Source: Paractinoplanes tereljensis
Lineage (GTDB): Bacteria > Actinomycetota > Actinomycetes > Mycobacteriales > Micromonosporaceae
Assembly: GCF_016862435.1 (NCBI RefSeq)
Contig: NZ_BOMY01000034.1
Location: 186,001 to 250,000 of the forward strand
DNA length: 64,000 nucleotides
Direction of reading: 5' to 3'
Shown here: positions 1 through 9,011 of the stretch, piece by piece
Numbering within the stretch: the first letter of the stretch is position 1
How the letters are laid out: each line of letters begins with the position of its first letter
Translations under genes and position numbers: made by a program
The notes under the pieces: model-generated
Seen by the model: the letters and a program-made list of their open reading frames with translations, nothing else
The model's database searches: none
What the model was told of the DNA's origin: nothing

Positions 1-575
1 ACCCCCAGCAGGCAGCGGGCGTGGCCGAGCGCGTGGTGCAGCGGAAGCGGCCAGAGCAGGCGGTCGTCCTCCCCGACGCCGAGCACGGTCATCACCCGGA
101 CCACCGTGTCCAGCCAGCGGGCCTGGCTCGACACCACTCCCTTCGGCCGGCCGGTGCTGCCCGAGGTGTAGTGGATCCAGGCGTCCTCGTCCGGGCCGAG
201 GTCGTCGCGCGCGGGCCCGTCACCGGCGGTGAGGACTGGGTCGATGTCGGTCACCACCAGCCGGGGCCGGCAGTCGTCCACGAAGGCGGCGAGCTCGGCG
301 GTCGACGACCGCGGGTTGACCGGCACGCCGATCCCGGCCGCCCGCACCACCCCGAGCACCGCGACCACCGCGTCGAGCCCGGCCGGCAGGTTCACCAGGA
401 CCGGGTCGCCGCGCTCCACCCCGAGGGCGGCCAGGCCGGCCGCGAACCGCCGGGTCCGTTCCTCCAGCTCGGCGAAGGTGAGCTGCCGCCCACCGGCCAC
501 GAACGCGGGGTGGGCGGGCCGCTCGTCGGCGTGCCGGCGCAGAAGTTCGACAATGGACGTATGCACGGGGGACAC
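1..575 (-). CDS. AMP-dependent acyl-CoA synthetase / adenylation enzyme, N-terminal part
   Basis: The visible 191 codons are the N-terminal part of an ANL-superfamily adenylate-forming enzyme, which activates a carboxylic acid as acyl-AMP. The frame opens VSPVHTSIVELLRRHADE and continues with the usual 'TFAELEERTRRFAAGLAALGV' type helix. It contains the P-loop motif YTSGSTGRPKG followed by VVSSQARW. The GTG at 575 is chosen because the homologous part begins right after it; another in-frame GTG lies at 593. The C-terminal part lies beyond the left edge, so substrate class (acyl-CoA ligase or NRPS-type) cannot be decided. It is divergent from the lipoprotein gene at 662. Confidence 0.85.
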   Translation of the reverse strand, partial: MSPVHTSIVELLRRHADERPAHPAFVAGGRQLTFAELEERTRRFAAGLAALGVERGDPVLVNLPAGLDAVVAVLGVVRAAGIGVPVNPRSSTAELAAFVDDCRPRLVVTDIDPVLTAGDGPARDDLGPDEDAWIHYTSGSTGRPKGVVSSQARWLDTVVRVMTVLGVGEDDRLLWPLPLHHALGHARCLLG

Positions 576-661
576 GATGGCAGATCGACGCACGTGGCTC
601 CGGGAACCGTTCCGCGCGGATGAGACGTCTCACCCCGACAAGACGACGCTGAGGAGTGCAT

Positions 662-1567
662 ATGTCCGCGCGGGGGATTGTTCTGCTGGTGGTGGCGTTG
701 CTGGCCGGTGGTTGTGCCGGGCAAGCGGCGGACGGCGGCGAATCGCCGGTCGTGCAGCCGCGCTGGGAATCCTGTGCCGCGGTCACGCCCGAGGAGGGCA
801 CCGAGGGGCTGGCCCTGCCGAAGCTCGACGACAGCTTCGTGCCGGTCAGCGCGGTGATCTGCCGGACCGTGCCGGTGCGCCGGCCCTCGGGCGGCGAGGA
901 CATGGTCGCGGCGGAGGACAAGGCCGGCGACATCGCCGGCCTGCTGGCCACGCTGCGGCTGCCGGACGAAAAGCCCACAAACGGCGCGTGTACGGCGGAC
1001 CTGGTGCTCGTGCCGTACCTGGTGCTGCTGGACGCCGACGGCCGGTGGATCCGTCCCGGGGTACCGGTGGACGCCTGCCGCAAGCCGCGCATCGAGTTCC
1101 GCGACGCCCTCGGCCAGCTGAAGACCGAACGGGTGTCCGGCCGGGTGGTCCTCGAGCTCGAGTCGGACGAGGCGGCCGCCAGCGGGTGCGGCCAGGCTTG
1201 GGCCGACATGGTGTGGGTGATCGGCGAGAACGGCGGTGGCAACGCCTCCCTGGCACCGCTCGCGCCCGAGAACGCCGAGGTTCGCCGCTGCGTCTACCGA
1301 GTGCCGGCCAAAGAACAGGGCGGCGCGAAACCGGCCGGCGAGTTCGAGACGGGCGGCAAGCTGCCGGCCGGGACGTGGGCCGCGGTGCGGCGTGAACTCA
1401 CCAACGCCGCGCCAGCCGGCCGGTGCACGACGCCGGCCAGCCGGTTCGCCGTGCTGACCACCCCGGCCGGAGAGGTCTACGTGGAGGGCGACGGCTGCCG
1501 CCGCGCACTGCTCGGCGAGACCGCCCTGCGGACGGCCACGCCGGCCCTCGAAAAGCTGCTGTTCTGA
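662..1567 (+). CDS. Cys-rich putative lipoprotein, unknown function
   Basis: A 301-residue protein of unknown function. The N-terminus is a short hydrophobic segment ending in a lipobox-like LLAGGC (Cys near residue 18), so it is probably a membrane-anchored lipoprotein facing outside. At least seven further Cys are spread along the mature chain, often followed by an Arg or Thr, which suggests disulphide-bonded repeats. The ATG at 662 is preferred over the GTG at 656 because GAGGAG at 651-656 lies five bases upstream of it. I do not recognise a family. Confidence 0.75.
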   Translation: MSARGIVLLVVALLAGGCAGQAADGGESPVVQPRWESCAAVTPEEGTEGLALPKLDDSFVPVSAVICRTVPVRRPSGGEDMVAAEDKAGDIAGLLATLRLPDEKPTNGACTADLVLVPYLVLLDADGRWIRPGVPVDACRKPRIEFRDALGQLKTERVSGRVVLELESDEAAASGCGQAWADMVWVIGENGGGNASLAPLAPENAEVRRCVYRVPAKEQGGAKPAGEFETGGKLPAGTWAAVRRELTNAAPAGRCTTPASRFAVLTTPAGEVYVEGDGCRRALLGETALRTATPALEKLLF

Positions 1568-1570
1568 GCC

Positions 1571-1828
1571 TCAGCGTCGGCGTCGGTAGTTGTCGACGGT
1601 CAACGCGACTGCCACCACCGCCACGATCGCGCAGGTCATCGCGACGCCCCGGGCGCCCCAGGCGACCATGGCCACCGACAGCAGGCCCCAGACAACGGCG
1701 CCGACCGCGGCAATCGTGATCAGCACGGGTCGGGGCAACTGCCTCGGCACCCGCCTCAGGGACGGATATTCGGTGGTCAGTCGCTCGACGATCTGTTCGA
1801 ACTGGCGCTGCCTGTCCTCGGTAGCCAT
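1571..1828 (-). CDS. DUF3040-like small membrane protein
   Basis: An 85-residue protein with the layout of DUF3040 proteins: a short charged amphipathic N-terminal helix (RQRQFEQIVERLTTEYPSL) followed by two membrane segments (about residues 35-55 and 60-77) and an Arg-rich end. Function is unknown. The start at 1828 is supported by the purine-rich GGGCGAG just upstream. It converges on the lipoprotein gene with only three bases between the stops. Confidence 0.65.
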   Translation of the reverse strand: MATEDRQRQFEQIVERLTTEYPSLRRVPRQLPRPVLITIAAVGAVVWGLLSVAMVAWGARGVAMTCAIVAVVAVALTVDNYRRRR

Positions 1829-1939
1829 TTGCTCGCCCTTTCGGTCCGGGCACTGCTTCCCCGCGGATCGCAGGTTACCCCGGAAACCTGTGATGTTCAC
1901 AGGATCCGGACGGTGGAGCCACGATGCGACAATCCGCCG

Positions 1940-2539
1940 ATGCGGAAGACGCGAGATCTGATCACGCCGCCGACCATCTCGGCGGGCACGCTCGCCGCGA
2001 GCCCGCAACCGGTGCTGGCCGGTTCCGAGCTGGTCCTGCGGCCGTGGGCGGACGGGGACGTGGAAATATTCCTCGCCGCCTACCGGGACCCGGCGATCCA
2101 GCAGTGGCATCCGCGGCAACCGGGCACCGCCGAGAACGTCCGGGTCTGGTTCGCCCGGTACCGGCAGGACTGGGCCCTGGAACGGGGTGGCCACTGGGCG
2201 ATCACCCGGGACGGGACGGTGCTCGGGCGGATCGCCATGCGCGGGTTCGACTTCGACGACGGGCTGGCCGGGTGTGCCTACTGGGTGCTGCCCGAGGCCC
2301 GCGGGGCCGGGGTGGCACCGGCCGCGCTGACCGTCCTGAGCGACTGGGGGCTCGGCGCGGCCGGCTTCCACCGGCTGCACCTGTCGCACTCCACCCGCAA
2401 CCCCGCCTCCTGCCGGGTCGCCACCAAGGCCGGGTTCGTCCTGGAGGGCACCAGCCGCAGCGAGGCGGTGCACGCCGACGGCCGGCACGACATGCACCTG
2501 CACGCGCGGATCCGGGCCGATCAGGCGGCCCGCAGCTGA
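1940..2539 (+). CDS. GNAT-family N-acetyltransferase (RimJ-like)
   Basis: A 199-residue acetyltransferase of the Acetyltransf_3/RimJ type. It has the opening LVLRPWADGDVEIFLAAY, the acetyl-CoA pyrophosphate-binding loop EARGAGVAPAALTVL and the closing motif NPASCRVATKAGFVLEGTSR. It probably acetylates an amino group on a protein or small molecule; the substrate is not visible. The ATG at 1940 gives the normal length for the family; a longer frame reaches back to 1829. Its last 19 bases overlap the end of the convergent DUF1028 gene. Confidence 0.85.
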   Translation: MRKTRDLITPPTISAGTLAASPQPVLAGSELVLRPWADGDVEIFLAAYRDPAIQQWHPRQPGTAENVRVWFARYRQDWALERGGHWAITRDGTVLGRIAMRGFDFDDGLAGCAYWVLPEARGAGVAPAALTVLSDWGLGAAGFHRLHLSHSTRNPASCRVATKAGFVLEGTSRSEAVHADGRHDMHLHARIRADQAARS

Positions 2540-3351
2540 TCGAGGACGATCGGGTCGATCGCGCCGGTGACGATCCGTTCCTCCAGGTTGGCGATGCCGG
2601 CCCAGTCGGCGAGCACGGCGTCCAGGTCGGGGCCGGAGTGGCCGGCCCGGGACAGCAGGTCGCGGACCTCCTCGGCGACCAGGCCGGTCAGCGGGATCAG
2701 CGTGTCCGGGTCGGGGCGCTCGAAGTACATCGAGTGCAGCTCCAGCAGGCGCTGCAGCTCGGCGACCGGGTCCGGGTGGTCGTCGACGCGCAGGTCGACC
2801 CAGACGTCACTGGATCCGCCGTACCCCATGCCCTTGGCCACGACCAGAAGGGCCGCGCTCTGCCGGCCCCGACGGTCTCCGCCGGCGAGATCGCCGGCGC
2901 GCAGCGCCGCGAGCAGCCGGTACCCGAGGCGGGCCTCGGCCGCCGAGGCCAGCCAGGCCACCTCCATGCCGTCGACCACCTGCGGGCCGGCCAGCATGTT
3001 CCCCTGGATCGCGTAGCCGTCGCCGGCTGTGCCGCCGGCCCACGGATGGCAGTCGTCGCCGGTGAACGTGCCGCCCGCGCCGTCCGGGCCGACCACCCCG
3101 ACCTGCCGCTGCGGGACCGGGCCGGCGTCCCCGGCGACCAGGGCCTGGACCACGAACGGCGCGGTCACCCCGCTGGCCAGGAAGGTGAGCGCCTGCGGGC
3201 GGTAGGCGAGATTGGCGTAGGACTGGGTGGCCACCGCGCCCACGCCGGCTTGGGCGGCCGGGACGGCCGCGCCCGCCCCGAGGAACTTGCTGGCGACGGC
3301 GACCCCGTGGGCGGCACCGTCGGCGGAGCGGGCCACGATCGAAAATGTCAT
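2521..3351 (-). CDS. DUF1028 family protein (Ntn-hydrolase-like)
   Basis: A 276-residue DUF1028 protein. It starts MTFSIVARS with the conserved segments GVAVASKFLGAGAAVPAA, ATQSYANLAYRP and QGNMLAG, which mark this family of predicted N-terminal-nucleophile-type hydrolases. The C-terminal segment resembles the peptidoglycan-binding-like extension seen in some members. The substrate is unknown. The start codon ATG (3349-3351) directly faces the upstream region of the Rieske gene, so both must share a very small regulatory region. Confidence 0.85.
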   Translation of the reverse strand: MTFSIVARSADGAAHGVAVASKFLGAGAAVPAAQAGVGAVATQSYANLAYRPQALTFLASGVTAPFVVQALVAGDAGPVPQRQVGVVGPDGAGGTFTGDDCHPWAGGTAGDGYAIQGNMLAGPQVVDGMEVAWLASAAEARLGYRLLAALRAGDLAGGDRRGRQSAALLVVAKGMGYGGSSDVWVDLRVDDHPDPVAELQRLLELHSMYFERPDPDTLIPLTGLVAEEVRDLLSRAGHSGPDLDAVLADWAGIANLEERIVTGAIDPIVLDQLRAA

Positions 3352-3388
3352 GGCGCATTTTGTAACACCGGAGGCGCAAACTGGCCGG

Positions 3389-4579
3389 ATGGAGTGGTTG
3401 CCGATCGCGCGAGCCGTCGACGTGAGCACCCGGCCGCTGGCCGTGACGGCCGCGGGCGTACCCCTCGTGGTGTTGCGGCCGGAACCGGACGCCGAGCCGG
3501 TCGTGTTCGCCGACCGGTGCCCACACCGTCTTGTTCCGCTCTCCGCCGCGAAGGTGGAGAACGGCCGGCTGCGCTGCGCTTATCACGGGTGGGAGTTCGA
3601 CGCCGCCGGTAAGTGTGTTGAGTTGCCGTCGCAGGACGGCGCTCCCCCGCCGCGGGCCGGCCTGTCGCCCGCGCCGCAGGTCCGGGTCCGCGACGGCATG
3701 GTGGAAATTTCCGATTTGCCGCCGACCGACCCCGGCGAGCTGTTCACCAACGAGGATCCATCGCTGCGGCGGGCCTGGCATCCGGTCGGCATAGTCGGAA
3801 TAGACGACATGTCGGAAGTTGAGCTGCTCGGCCAGACATATCGCCCAGCCGAGGAGCGCACCCAGGAACGCTGGGGGCTGCTCTGGCTCGCGCCGGAAGA
3901 GCCGCTCACCGAGCTGTTCGACGACCCCGACCACGACGACCTCAACTATGTCGGCGCCTGGCTGCCGCCCGCCCGCAGCCCGGCCTCGGCCGGGATCGTC
4001 GCCGACAACTTCCTCGACACGGCCCACTTCCCGTTCGTGCACGCCAAAACCTTCGGCGCCGCCGAGGAGAAGAAAGTCGAGCGGTACGCGGTGACCGACG
4101 AACCGTGGGGCTGCCGCAGCGTGCAGGACCAGTGGTTCGACAACCCGGAGGATCCCGGGGTGGCCGCGGGCCTGCGCCCGGTGCGGCAACGGCGCCGGGC
4201 GACCTATGTCTACCGAGCGCCGTTCCAGCTTATGCTGCGCCTCGAGGAACTGGACGCCGGCGCGGTCAAGACGATCCTGTTCTTCAGCCAGCCCGAGTCG
4301 CTGACCAGCACCCGGATCTACACGAAGATGCTGTTCCACGGGATCGGCGGGGTGGCCGACCCCGGACCCGACGTGATCCGCTCCGAGGTCGCCTTCGAAG
4401 AAGCGGTCCTCGAGGAAGACCTCGATCTACAAAGGACGCTACGGTTGCCAGGGTTGCCGTTGCGCATGCGCGACGAGTTGCACGTGCGCGCCGATCTGCT
4501 GGGCGTCCACATGCGACGAATATTGAGCCAATTCGCACAGCCGTCGGCCGCCGCCCTAGGCCGGCCGGCTAAGGACTGA
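3389..4579 (+). CDS. Rieske non-heme iron oxygenase, alpha subunit
   Basis: A 396-residue ring-hydroxylating or demethylating oxygenase. The N-terminal Rieske domain carries CPHRLVPLS and CAYHGWEF, the 2Cys-2His ligands of the 2Fe-2S cluster. The catalytic domain has DTAHFPFVH, the Asp-x2-His-x4-His iron ligand motif. It opens MEWLPIARAVDV, where homologues usually begin, which favours 3389. An in-frame ATG at 3350 would add 13 residues and overlap the DUF1028 start codon. GGAGG lies about 15 bases before 3389, which is rather far. The electron-transfer partner and substrate are not encoded nearby. Confidence 0.9.
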   Translation: MEWLPIARAVDVSTRPLAVTAAGVPLVVLRPEPDAEPVVFADRCPHRLVPLSAAKVENGRLRCAYHGWEFDAAGKCVELPSQDGAPPPRAGLSPAPQVRVRDGMVEISDLPPTDPGELFTNEDPSLRRAWHPVGIVGIDDMSEVELLGQTYRPAEERTQERWGLLWLAPEEPLTELFDDPDHDDLNYVGAWLPPARSPASAGIVADNFLDTAHFPFVHAKTFGAAEEKKVERYAVTDEPWGCRSVQDQWFDNPEDPGVAAGLRPVRQRRRATYVYRAPFQLMLRLEELDAGAVKTILFFSQPESLTSTRIYTKMLFHGIGGVADPGPDVIRSEVAFEEAVLEEDLDLQRTLRLPGLPLRMRDELHVRADLLGVHMRRILSQFAQPSAAALGRPAKD

Positions 4580-4603
4580 ACGCTACGGCGCCCGGTCCAG
4601 GAA

Positions 4604-4654
4604 GTGCTGCGGGCGGGGAACGGTGGTTGCCGCGATCGTCCCCGCTCGCAGCAC
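4604..4654. terminator. Bidirectional hairpin terminator between convergent genes
   Basis: A 16-bp inverted repeat (arms 4604-4619 and 4639-4654, one mismatch; the left arm starts GTGCTGCGGGCGGGGA) with a 19-base loop lies in the 84-bp gap between the Rieske oxygenase and the convergent dehydratase gene. There is no U-tract, as is common in actinomycetes. Confidence 0.75.
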
Positions 4655-4663
4655 GACCTCGGG

Positions 4664-6457
4664 TCAGGCGGCCGGCCACAGGGCGCGCCGGGCACACAGC
4701 TCGGCCAGCGCGGCCGCGATCTCGACCGGGTCGGTCTCCACGTCCAGCTCACGCACCAGCGCCGGATCGAGCGGCGGCACCTCGACGTGCGAGATCAGCG
4801 GGTGGAACGGCCGCTGATCGGTCTCGCCCGCCCCGAAGAGCACCTCGGCCAGCTTCTCCCCCGGCCGCAGCCCGGTGTAACTGATCTCCACCGGGTGCGG
4901 CGCGAGCTGGATCATCTGCCGGGCCAGCTCGGCGATCCGCACCGGCTCGCCCATCTCCAGGACCAGGGCCTCGCCGTCCCGGCCGATCGCGGCGGCCTGG
5001 ATGACCAGCTGCACCGCCTCCTGGATGGTCATCAGATAGCGGGTGACGTCGGGGTGGGTGACGGTGATCGGGCCGCCGTCGGCGATCTGGGTGGCGAACG
5101 TGGTGAGCACCGAACCGCGGCTGCCGAGCACGTTGCCGAACCGCACGCTCAGGAAGGTGCCGGCGCTGCGGCGCGCCTGGTAGGCGGTGAGGCGCTCGGT
5201 GATCCGCTTGGCGTAACCGAGCACGCTGACCGGGTCGGCGGCCTTGTCGGTGGAGATGTTCACGAACCGCTCCACCTGCCCGGCCGCCTCCAGCACGGCC
5301 AGGGTGCCCCAGATGTTGGTCTCCACCGCCTCGCCCGGGTATCGCTGCAGCAGTGACAGGTGCTTGAGCGCGGCCGCGTGGAACACCACCTCCGGCCGCC
5401 GGGACTGGAAGATGTGCCGCATCCGGGCCGGGTCGCGCACCGAGGCCAGCACCAGCCCCGGATCGGTGAGCTGGGCCCGCGGGTCGATCGAGAGCAGCAC
5501 CGCGAGCAGCGCCGACTCGTCCCGGTCCAGCATGATCAGCTCGGCCGGGCGGAAGCGGTGGATCTGCCGGCACAGCTCCGAGCCGATCGACCCGCCCGCC
5601 CCGGTGACCAACACCCGCTTGCCGGTCAGGTAGCCGGCGATGGCGTCCAGGTCGGTGTCGATCTGGTGCCGGCCGAGCAGGTCGGTGATCTCCACCTCGC
5701 GCAGGTCCCGCACGCCGAGGTCGTGGTCGAGCAGCTCGGCGACCGACGGCACGACCAGGAACCGGGCCCCGGCGCCGGTGGTGATGTCGCGGATCGCGCG
5801 GACCATCTCGGCCTCGGCGTTGGCCACCGCGAAGACCACGGTGGTCGCGCCGGTGCGTTCCACGAGCGCCGGGATGTCCTCCCGCTTTCCCAGGACGGGT
5901 ACGCCGTGCAGATGCAACCGTCGTTTGCCGGGATCGTCGTCGACCACGCCGATCGGCAGGTAGTGGCCCTTCGGGTCGGCCAGCATCGACTGCAGCAGGT
6001 GGCTGCCCGCCGCGCCGGCCCCGAACAGCAGCACCCGGGAGGCGAACCGCTCGTCCGGCCGGGACTTGGCCTGCTCGCGCAGCCGCCAGGCGAGCCGGGA
6101 ACCGAGCATGAGCACGAGCGCGGCGATCCCGCCGACCACCGGCGCGCCGGCCGGGACGGCGGCGTCGCTGGCCCACAGGTCGGCCACCAGCAGCACCGCG
6201 ACGGTGATCCCGGTGACCCGGATCAGCACCCGGACCTCTTCCAGGGAGGCGAACTCGTGCCGGCCGCGGTAGAGGCGCAACACCTGGCCGGCGACGATCT
6301 GCACGGCGATGGCGAGGACCACGATGGGGGCGAGCGCGGCCAGATGACGGTCCTCGACGTCGAACTCGTACCGCGCGAGAACGGCGACATAAAGGCCGGC
6401 GACCCAGGACAGGCAGTCCAGGACGGCAGGCAGCACGCGCCTTTTCACATCGGTCAC
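4664..6457 (-). CDS. PglF/WbpM-type membrane nucleotide-sugar 4,6-dehydratase
   Basis: A 597-residue polysaccharide-biosynthesis enzyme. Four membrane helices lie within residues 10-125, then a CoA-binding-like Rossmann domain (VLLFGAGAAGSHLL) and a catalytic extended-SDR domain with the NAD loop TGAGGSIGSELCRQI. The active-site stretch ISTDKAADPVSVLGYAK aligns with the Thr-Asp-Lys...Met...Lys arrangement of PglF, with Leu where PglF has Met. It likely converts a UDP-HexNAc to a 4-keto-6-deoxy sugar at the membrane. The GTG start has GGGAGG upstream. It is divergent from the exopolysaccharide operon at 6607. Confidence 0.9.
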   Translation of the reverse strand: MTDVKRRVLPAVLDCLSWVAGLYVAVLARYEFDVEDRHLAALAPIVVLAIAVQIVAGQVLRLYRGRHEFASLEEVRVLIRVTGITVAVLLVADLWASDAAVPAGAPVVGGIAALVLMLGSRLAWRLREQAKSRPDERFASRVLLFGAGAAGSHLLQSMLADPKGHYLPIGVVDDDPGKRRLHLHGVPVLGKREDIPALVERTGATTVVFAVANAEAEMVRAIRDITTGAGARFLVVPSVAELLDHDLGVRDLREVEITDLLGRHQIDTDLDAIAGYLTGKRVLVTGAGGSIGSELCRQIHRFRPAELIMLDRDESALLAVLLSIDPRAQLTDPGLVLASVRDPARMRHIFQSRRPEVVFHAAALKHLSLLQRYPGEAVETNIWGTLAVLEAAGQVERFVNISTDKAADPVSVLGYAKRITERLTAYQARRSAGTFLSVRFGNVLGSRGSVLTTFATQIADGGPITVTHPDVTRYLMTIQEAVQLVIQAAAIGRDGEALVLEMGEPVRIAELARQMIQLAPHPVEISYTGLRPGEKLAEVLFGAGETDQRPFHPLISHVEVPPLDPALVRELDVETDPVEIAAALAELCARRALWPAA

Positions 6458-6606
6458 GGCCGCACCTCCCGGTCCCCATAGGCCGTCGCTGGCGGTTTTT
6501 CAGCGTAATAGACCTGTTGTCCCCCGGCGGAAGTTCGGGATATCCCCGCACACTCCTGCCCGGAAGCTTAGTTTGATCGTGAGAACGCGGCCAACGGGAG
6601 GGAAGC

Positions 6607-8016
6607 GTGGAGATACGCGACTACCTCCGGGTAATCCGGCGGCAGTGGTGGGTGGTCGCCGCCGCGGTGCTGGTCGCGCTGGGCGTCACTCAGATCATCA
6701 ACAAACGTACGACGCCGGAGTACGCCGCGTCGGCCGTCTTCTTCCTGTCGTCCGGGCGGGACGGGGGCTCGTCGGTGCTCGAGGGCTCGATGTTCGTGGC
6801 GGCCCGGCTGAAGACATATACGGAACTGCTCACCGGCGAGCAAATGGTCAAGGAAATCGCGGCGGCAACCAAGAATGGTCTGACCACCGATGACATCGAG
6901 GACCGCATTACGGTGACCACCGACAGCGGCAGCGTATTGCTGACGGTGACGATTACCGACAGCGTGCCGAGCCGGGCTTCGCTGATCGCGGGTGTGCTTG
7001 TCAGCCGGTTCCCGCCGCTGGTCGCGACCCTGGAGAAACGAACGCCGGCGGCCGGTCCCGGGATCGTCGCCGAGATCGTGCAGCCGGTCATGCTGGACCC
7101 CGACCCGGTGTCGCCGCGCCCGCTGCACAACGACGCCCTGGCCATCGCGGTCGGCCTGCTGGTCGGCGCGGCGATCGGGGTGATCCGGGAGATCAGCGAC
7201 AGCTCGATCCGGAGTGCCGCGCCGCTCGCCGATCTCACCGGAATGCCGGTACTGGCCCTGATCCCGCTCGATCGGAAGGCTCCCCGCAAGGGCGGCCCGT
7301 TCGTCTCGGACAGCCGGTCGGTGCGGGCCGAGGCACTGCGTCAGCTGCGCACCAACATCCAGTTCGCCGATCGCGAGCACCCGGTGAAGATCCTGGCCGT
7401 GACCAGCGCGATGCCCGGCGAGGGCCGTTCGTCGACCGCGTGCGGGCTGGCCATCCTGTTCGCCGAGGCCGGTCAGCGGGTGCTGATCGTCGACGCCGAG
7501 CTGCGCCGCCCCCGGCTCGCCGCGTTCCTGGGCCGGGAGGGCTCGGCCGGGCTGACCACGGTGCTGGTCGGTGCCGCCTCGCTCGACCAGGTGCTGCAGC
7601 CGTGGGGCACCGGGCTGTGGCTGCTGGCCAGCGGGCACCGGCCGCCCAACCCGAGCGAGCTGCTCGGCTCGGCCAAGATGGAGGAGCTGATCGCCGAGCT
7701 GCGCGACCGCTTCGACAAGATCATTTTTGACTCGCCGCCGCTGCTGCCGGTCACCGACGGCGCGGTGGTGGCCGCCCGCGCCGATGGGGCGCTGCTGCTG
7801 GTGCGGGCCCGCAAGACCACCGGCGCGCAGGTCACCGCGGCCGTCCGCGCGCTGGCCGCGGTCGATGCCCGGCTGCTCGGCCCGGTATTCAACATGGTCT
7901 CCGCCCCGCGCCGCCGCCTCGGCCTGCCGACCAGCGCCGACACCGCCGGGCCGCCGCTCCCGCCGGCCCCCAGGCCGGGCGGCTGGCACGCCGTCGCCCT
8001 CAGCGGGGCGCTATGA
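6607..8016 (+). CDS. Wzz/BY-kinase-like chain-length protein with altered P-loop
   Basis: A 469-residue protein with a Wzz domain (membrane helix near residues 15-32, a second near 180-195) fused to a BY-kinase/ParA-like ATPase. It should control chain length and assembly of the exopolysaccharide. The ATPase shows Walker A-prime VLIVDAELRRP (Asp296) and Walker B IIFDSPPLL (Asp375). In the P-loop AMPGEGRSST the usual invariant Lys is Arg274. The C-terminus lacks the Tyr cluster that BY-kinases autophosphorylate, so kinase activity is doubtful. The GTG start follows GGGAGGGAAGC. It is the first gene of a six-gene run. Confidence 0.88.
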   Translation: MEIRDYLRVIRRQWWVVAAAVLVALGVTQIINKRTTPEYAASAVFFLSSGRDGGSSVLEGSMFVAARLKTYTELLTGEQMVKEIAAATKNGLTTDDIEDRITVTTDSGSVLLTVTITDSVPSRASLIAGVLVSRFPPLVATLEKRTPAAGPGIVAEIVQPVMLDPDPVSPRPLHNDALAIAVGLLVGAAIGVIREISDSSIRSAAPLADLTGMPVLALIPLDRKAPRKGGPFVSDSRSVRAEALRQLRTNIQFADREHPVKILAVTSAMPGEGRSSTACGLAILFAEAGQRVLIVDAELRRPRLAAFLGREGSAGLTTVLVGAASLDQVLQPWGTGLWLLASGHRPPNPSELLGSAKMEELIAELRDRFDKIIFDSPPLLPVTDGAVVAARADGALLLVRARKTTGAQVTAAVRALAAVDARLLGPVFNMVSAPRRRLGLPTSADTAGPPLPPAPRPGGWHAVALSGAL

Positions 8017-9011
8017 ACAGGCTGCCCTTCCTCAGCGTGGTGATCCCGTGCTGGAACGAGGCCGGGTTCGTGGCCGCGTTCCTCGACTCGGTGCTGGCCA
8101 ACGACTACCCGGCGGACCGGTTCGAGATCCTGCTTGTCGACGGGATGAGCGACGACGGCACCCGGGAGATCGTGCGCAAGTTCATCGAGAACGAGCCCCG
8201 GCTCCGCATGATCGACAACCCCGGGCACAGCAAGCCGGTCGCGCTCAACCACGGCATCCTGGAATCCCGCGGCGACGTCGTCGTCCGGCTCGACGTGCAC
8301 GCCTGCTACGAGAACGACTACCTGCGCCGGTGCGTGCAGGGGCTGATGGCGCACCCGGAGGCCGACAACGTCGGCGGGACCCGGCGGGCGCAACCGCGCG
8401 ACGAGAAGCTGCTGAGCCGGGCCATCTCGCTGGCCAACACGCACCCGCTCGCGGCCGGCAACGCCAAGTACCGGATCGGCGCGTCCGGTCCGCGCTGGGT
8501 CGACACCGTCTTCGGCGGCTGCTACCGCAAGGAGGTGTTCGACCGGATCGGGCTGTTCGACGAGCGCCTCGACCGCACCCAGGACCTCGAGTTCAACCAG
8601 CGGCTGCGGGCCTCCGGCGGGAAGATCCTGCTGATCCCGGACATCGTCTGCACCTATTTCCCGCGCGGCGACGCCCGGGAGTTCGTCGAGTGGACCTACC
8701 GGTCGGCGTACTGGGCGTTCCGGGGCAGCCGCATCGTCGGCCGGTGGATCGGCTCGTGGCGCAACTGCGTACCGCTGGGCTTCGTGGCCGGCCTGGCCGG
8801 CGCGGCCGTGCTCGGACCGCACTCCCGGCTGGTGCGCCAGGTGGCCGGGACGGTCATCGGCACGTACGGCTGCATCGTGCTGGCCGCCTCGGCGCGCGTC
8901 GCGTCCCGGGAGCGCGACCCACGCCTGCTGGTCGCGATGCCGGTGGTCTTCTTCGCCACCCACGTCGCCTACGGCGTCGGCTCGGCCGTCGGCATCCTGG
9001 AACGGCCGTGA
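8013..9011 (+). CDS. Family 2 glycosyltransferase (ExoA-like)
   Basis: A 332-residue GT-A fold enzyme with SVVIPCWNEAGF, the nucleotide-sugar-binding segment ILLVDGMSDDGT, VVRLDVHA in the place of the DxD motif, and TQDLEFNQRLR, the catalytic-base region. Two or three membrane segments follow near residues 250-325, as in the succinoglycan enzyme ExoA. It should add a sugar to the lipid-linked repeat unit on the cytosolic side. Its ATG overlaps the stop of the preceding gene (ATGA), which indicates translational coupling. Confidence 0.9.
   Translation: MNRLPFLSVVIPCWNEAGFVAAFLDSVLANDYPADRFEILLVDGMSDDGTREIVRKFIENEPRLRMIDNPGHSKPVALNHGILESRGDVVVRLDVHACYENDYLRRCVQGLMAHPEADNVGGTRRAQPRDEKLLSRAISLANTHPLAAGNAKYRIGASGPRWVDTVFGGCYRKEVFDRIGLFDERLDRTQDLEFNQRLRASGGKILLIPDIVCTYFPRGDAREFVEWTYRSAYWAFRGSRIVGRWIGSWRNCVPLGFVAGLAGAAVLGPHSRLVRQVAGTVIGTYGCIVLAASARVASRERDPRLLVAMPVVFFATHVAYGVGSAVGILERP

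Noticed and set aside
220-1242. Long minus-strand open frame over the lipoprotein gene
   Set aside because: Its translation is Arg/Pro/Ser-rich shadow coding opposite a gene with a lipobox and ribosome site.
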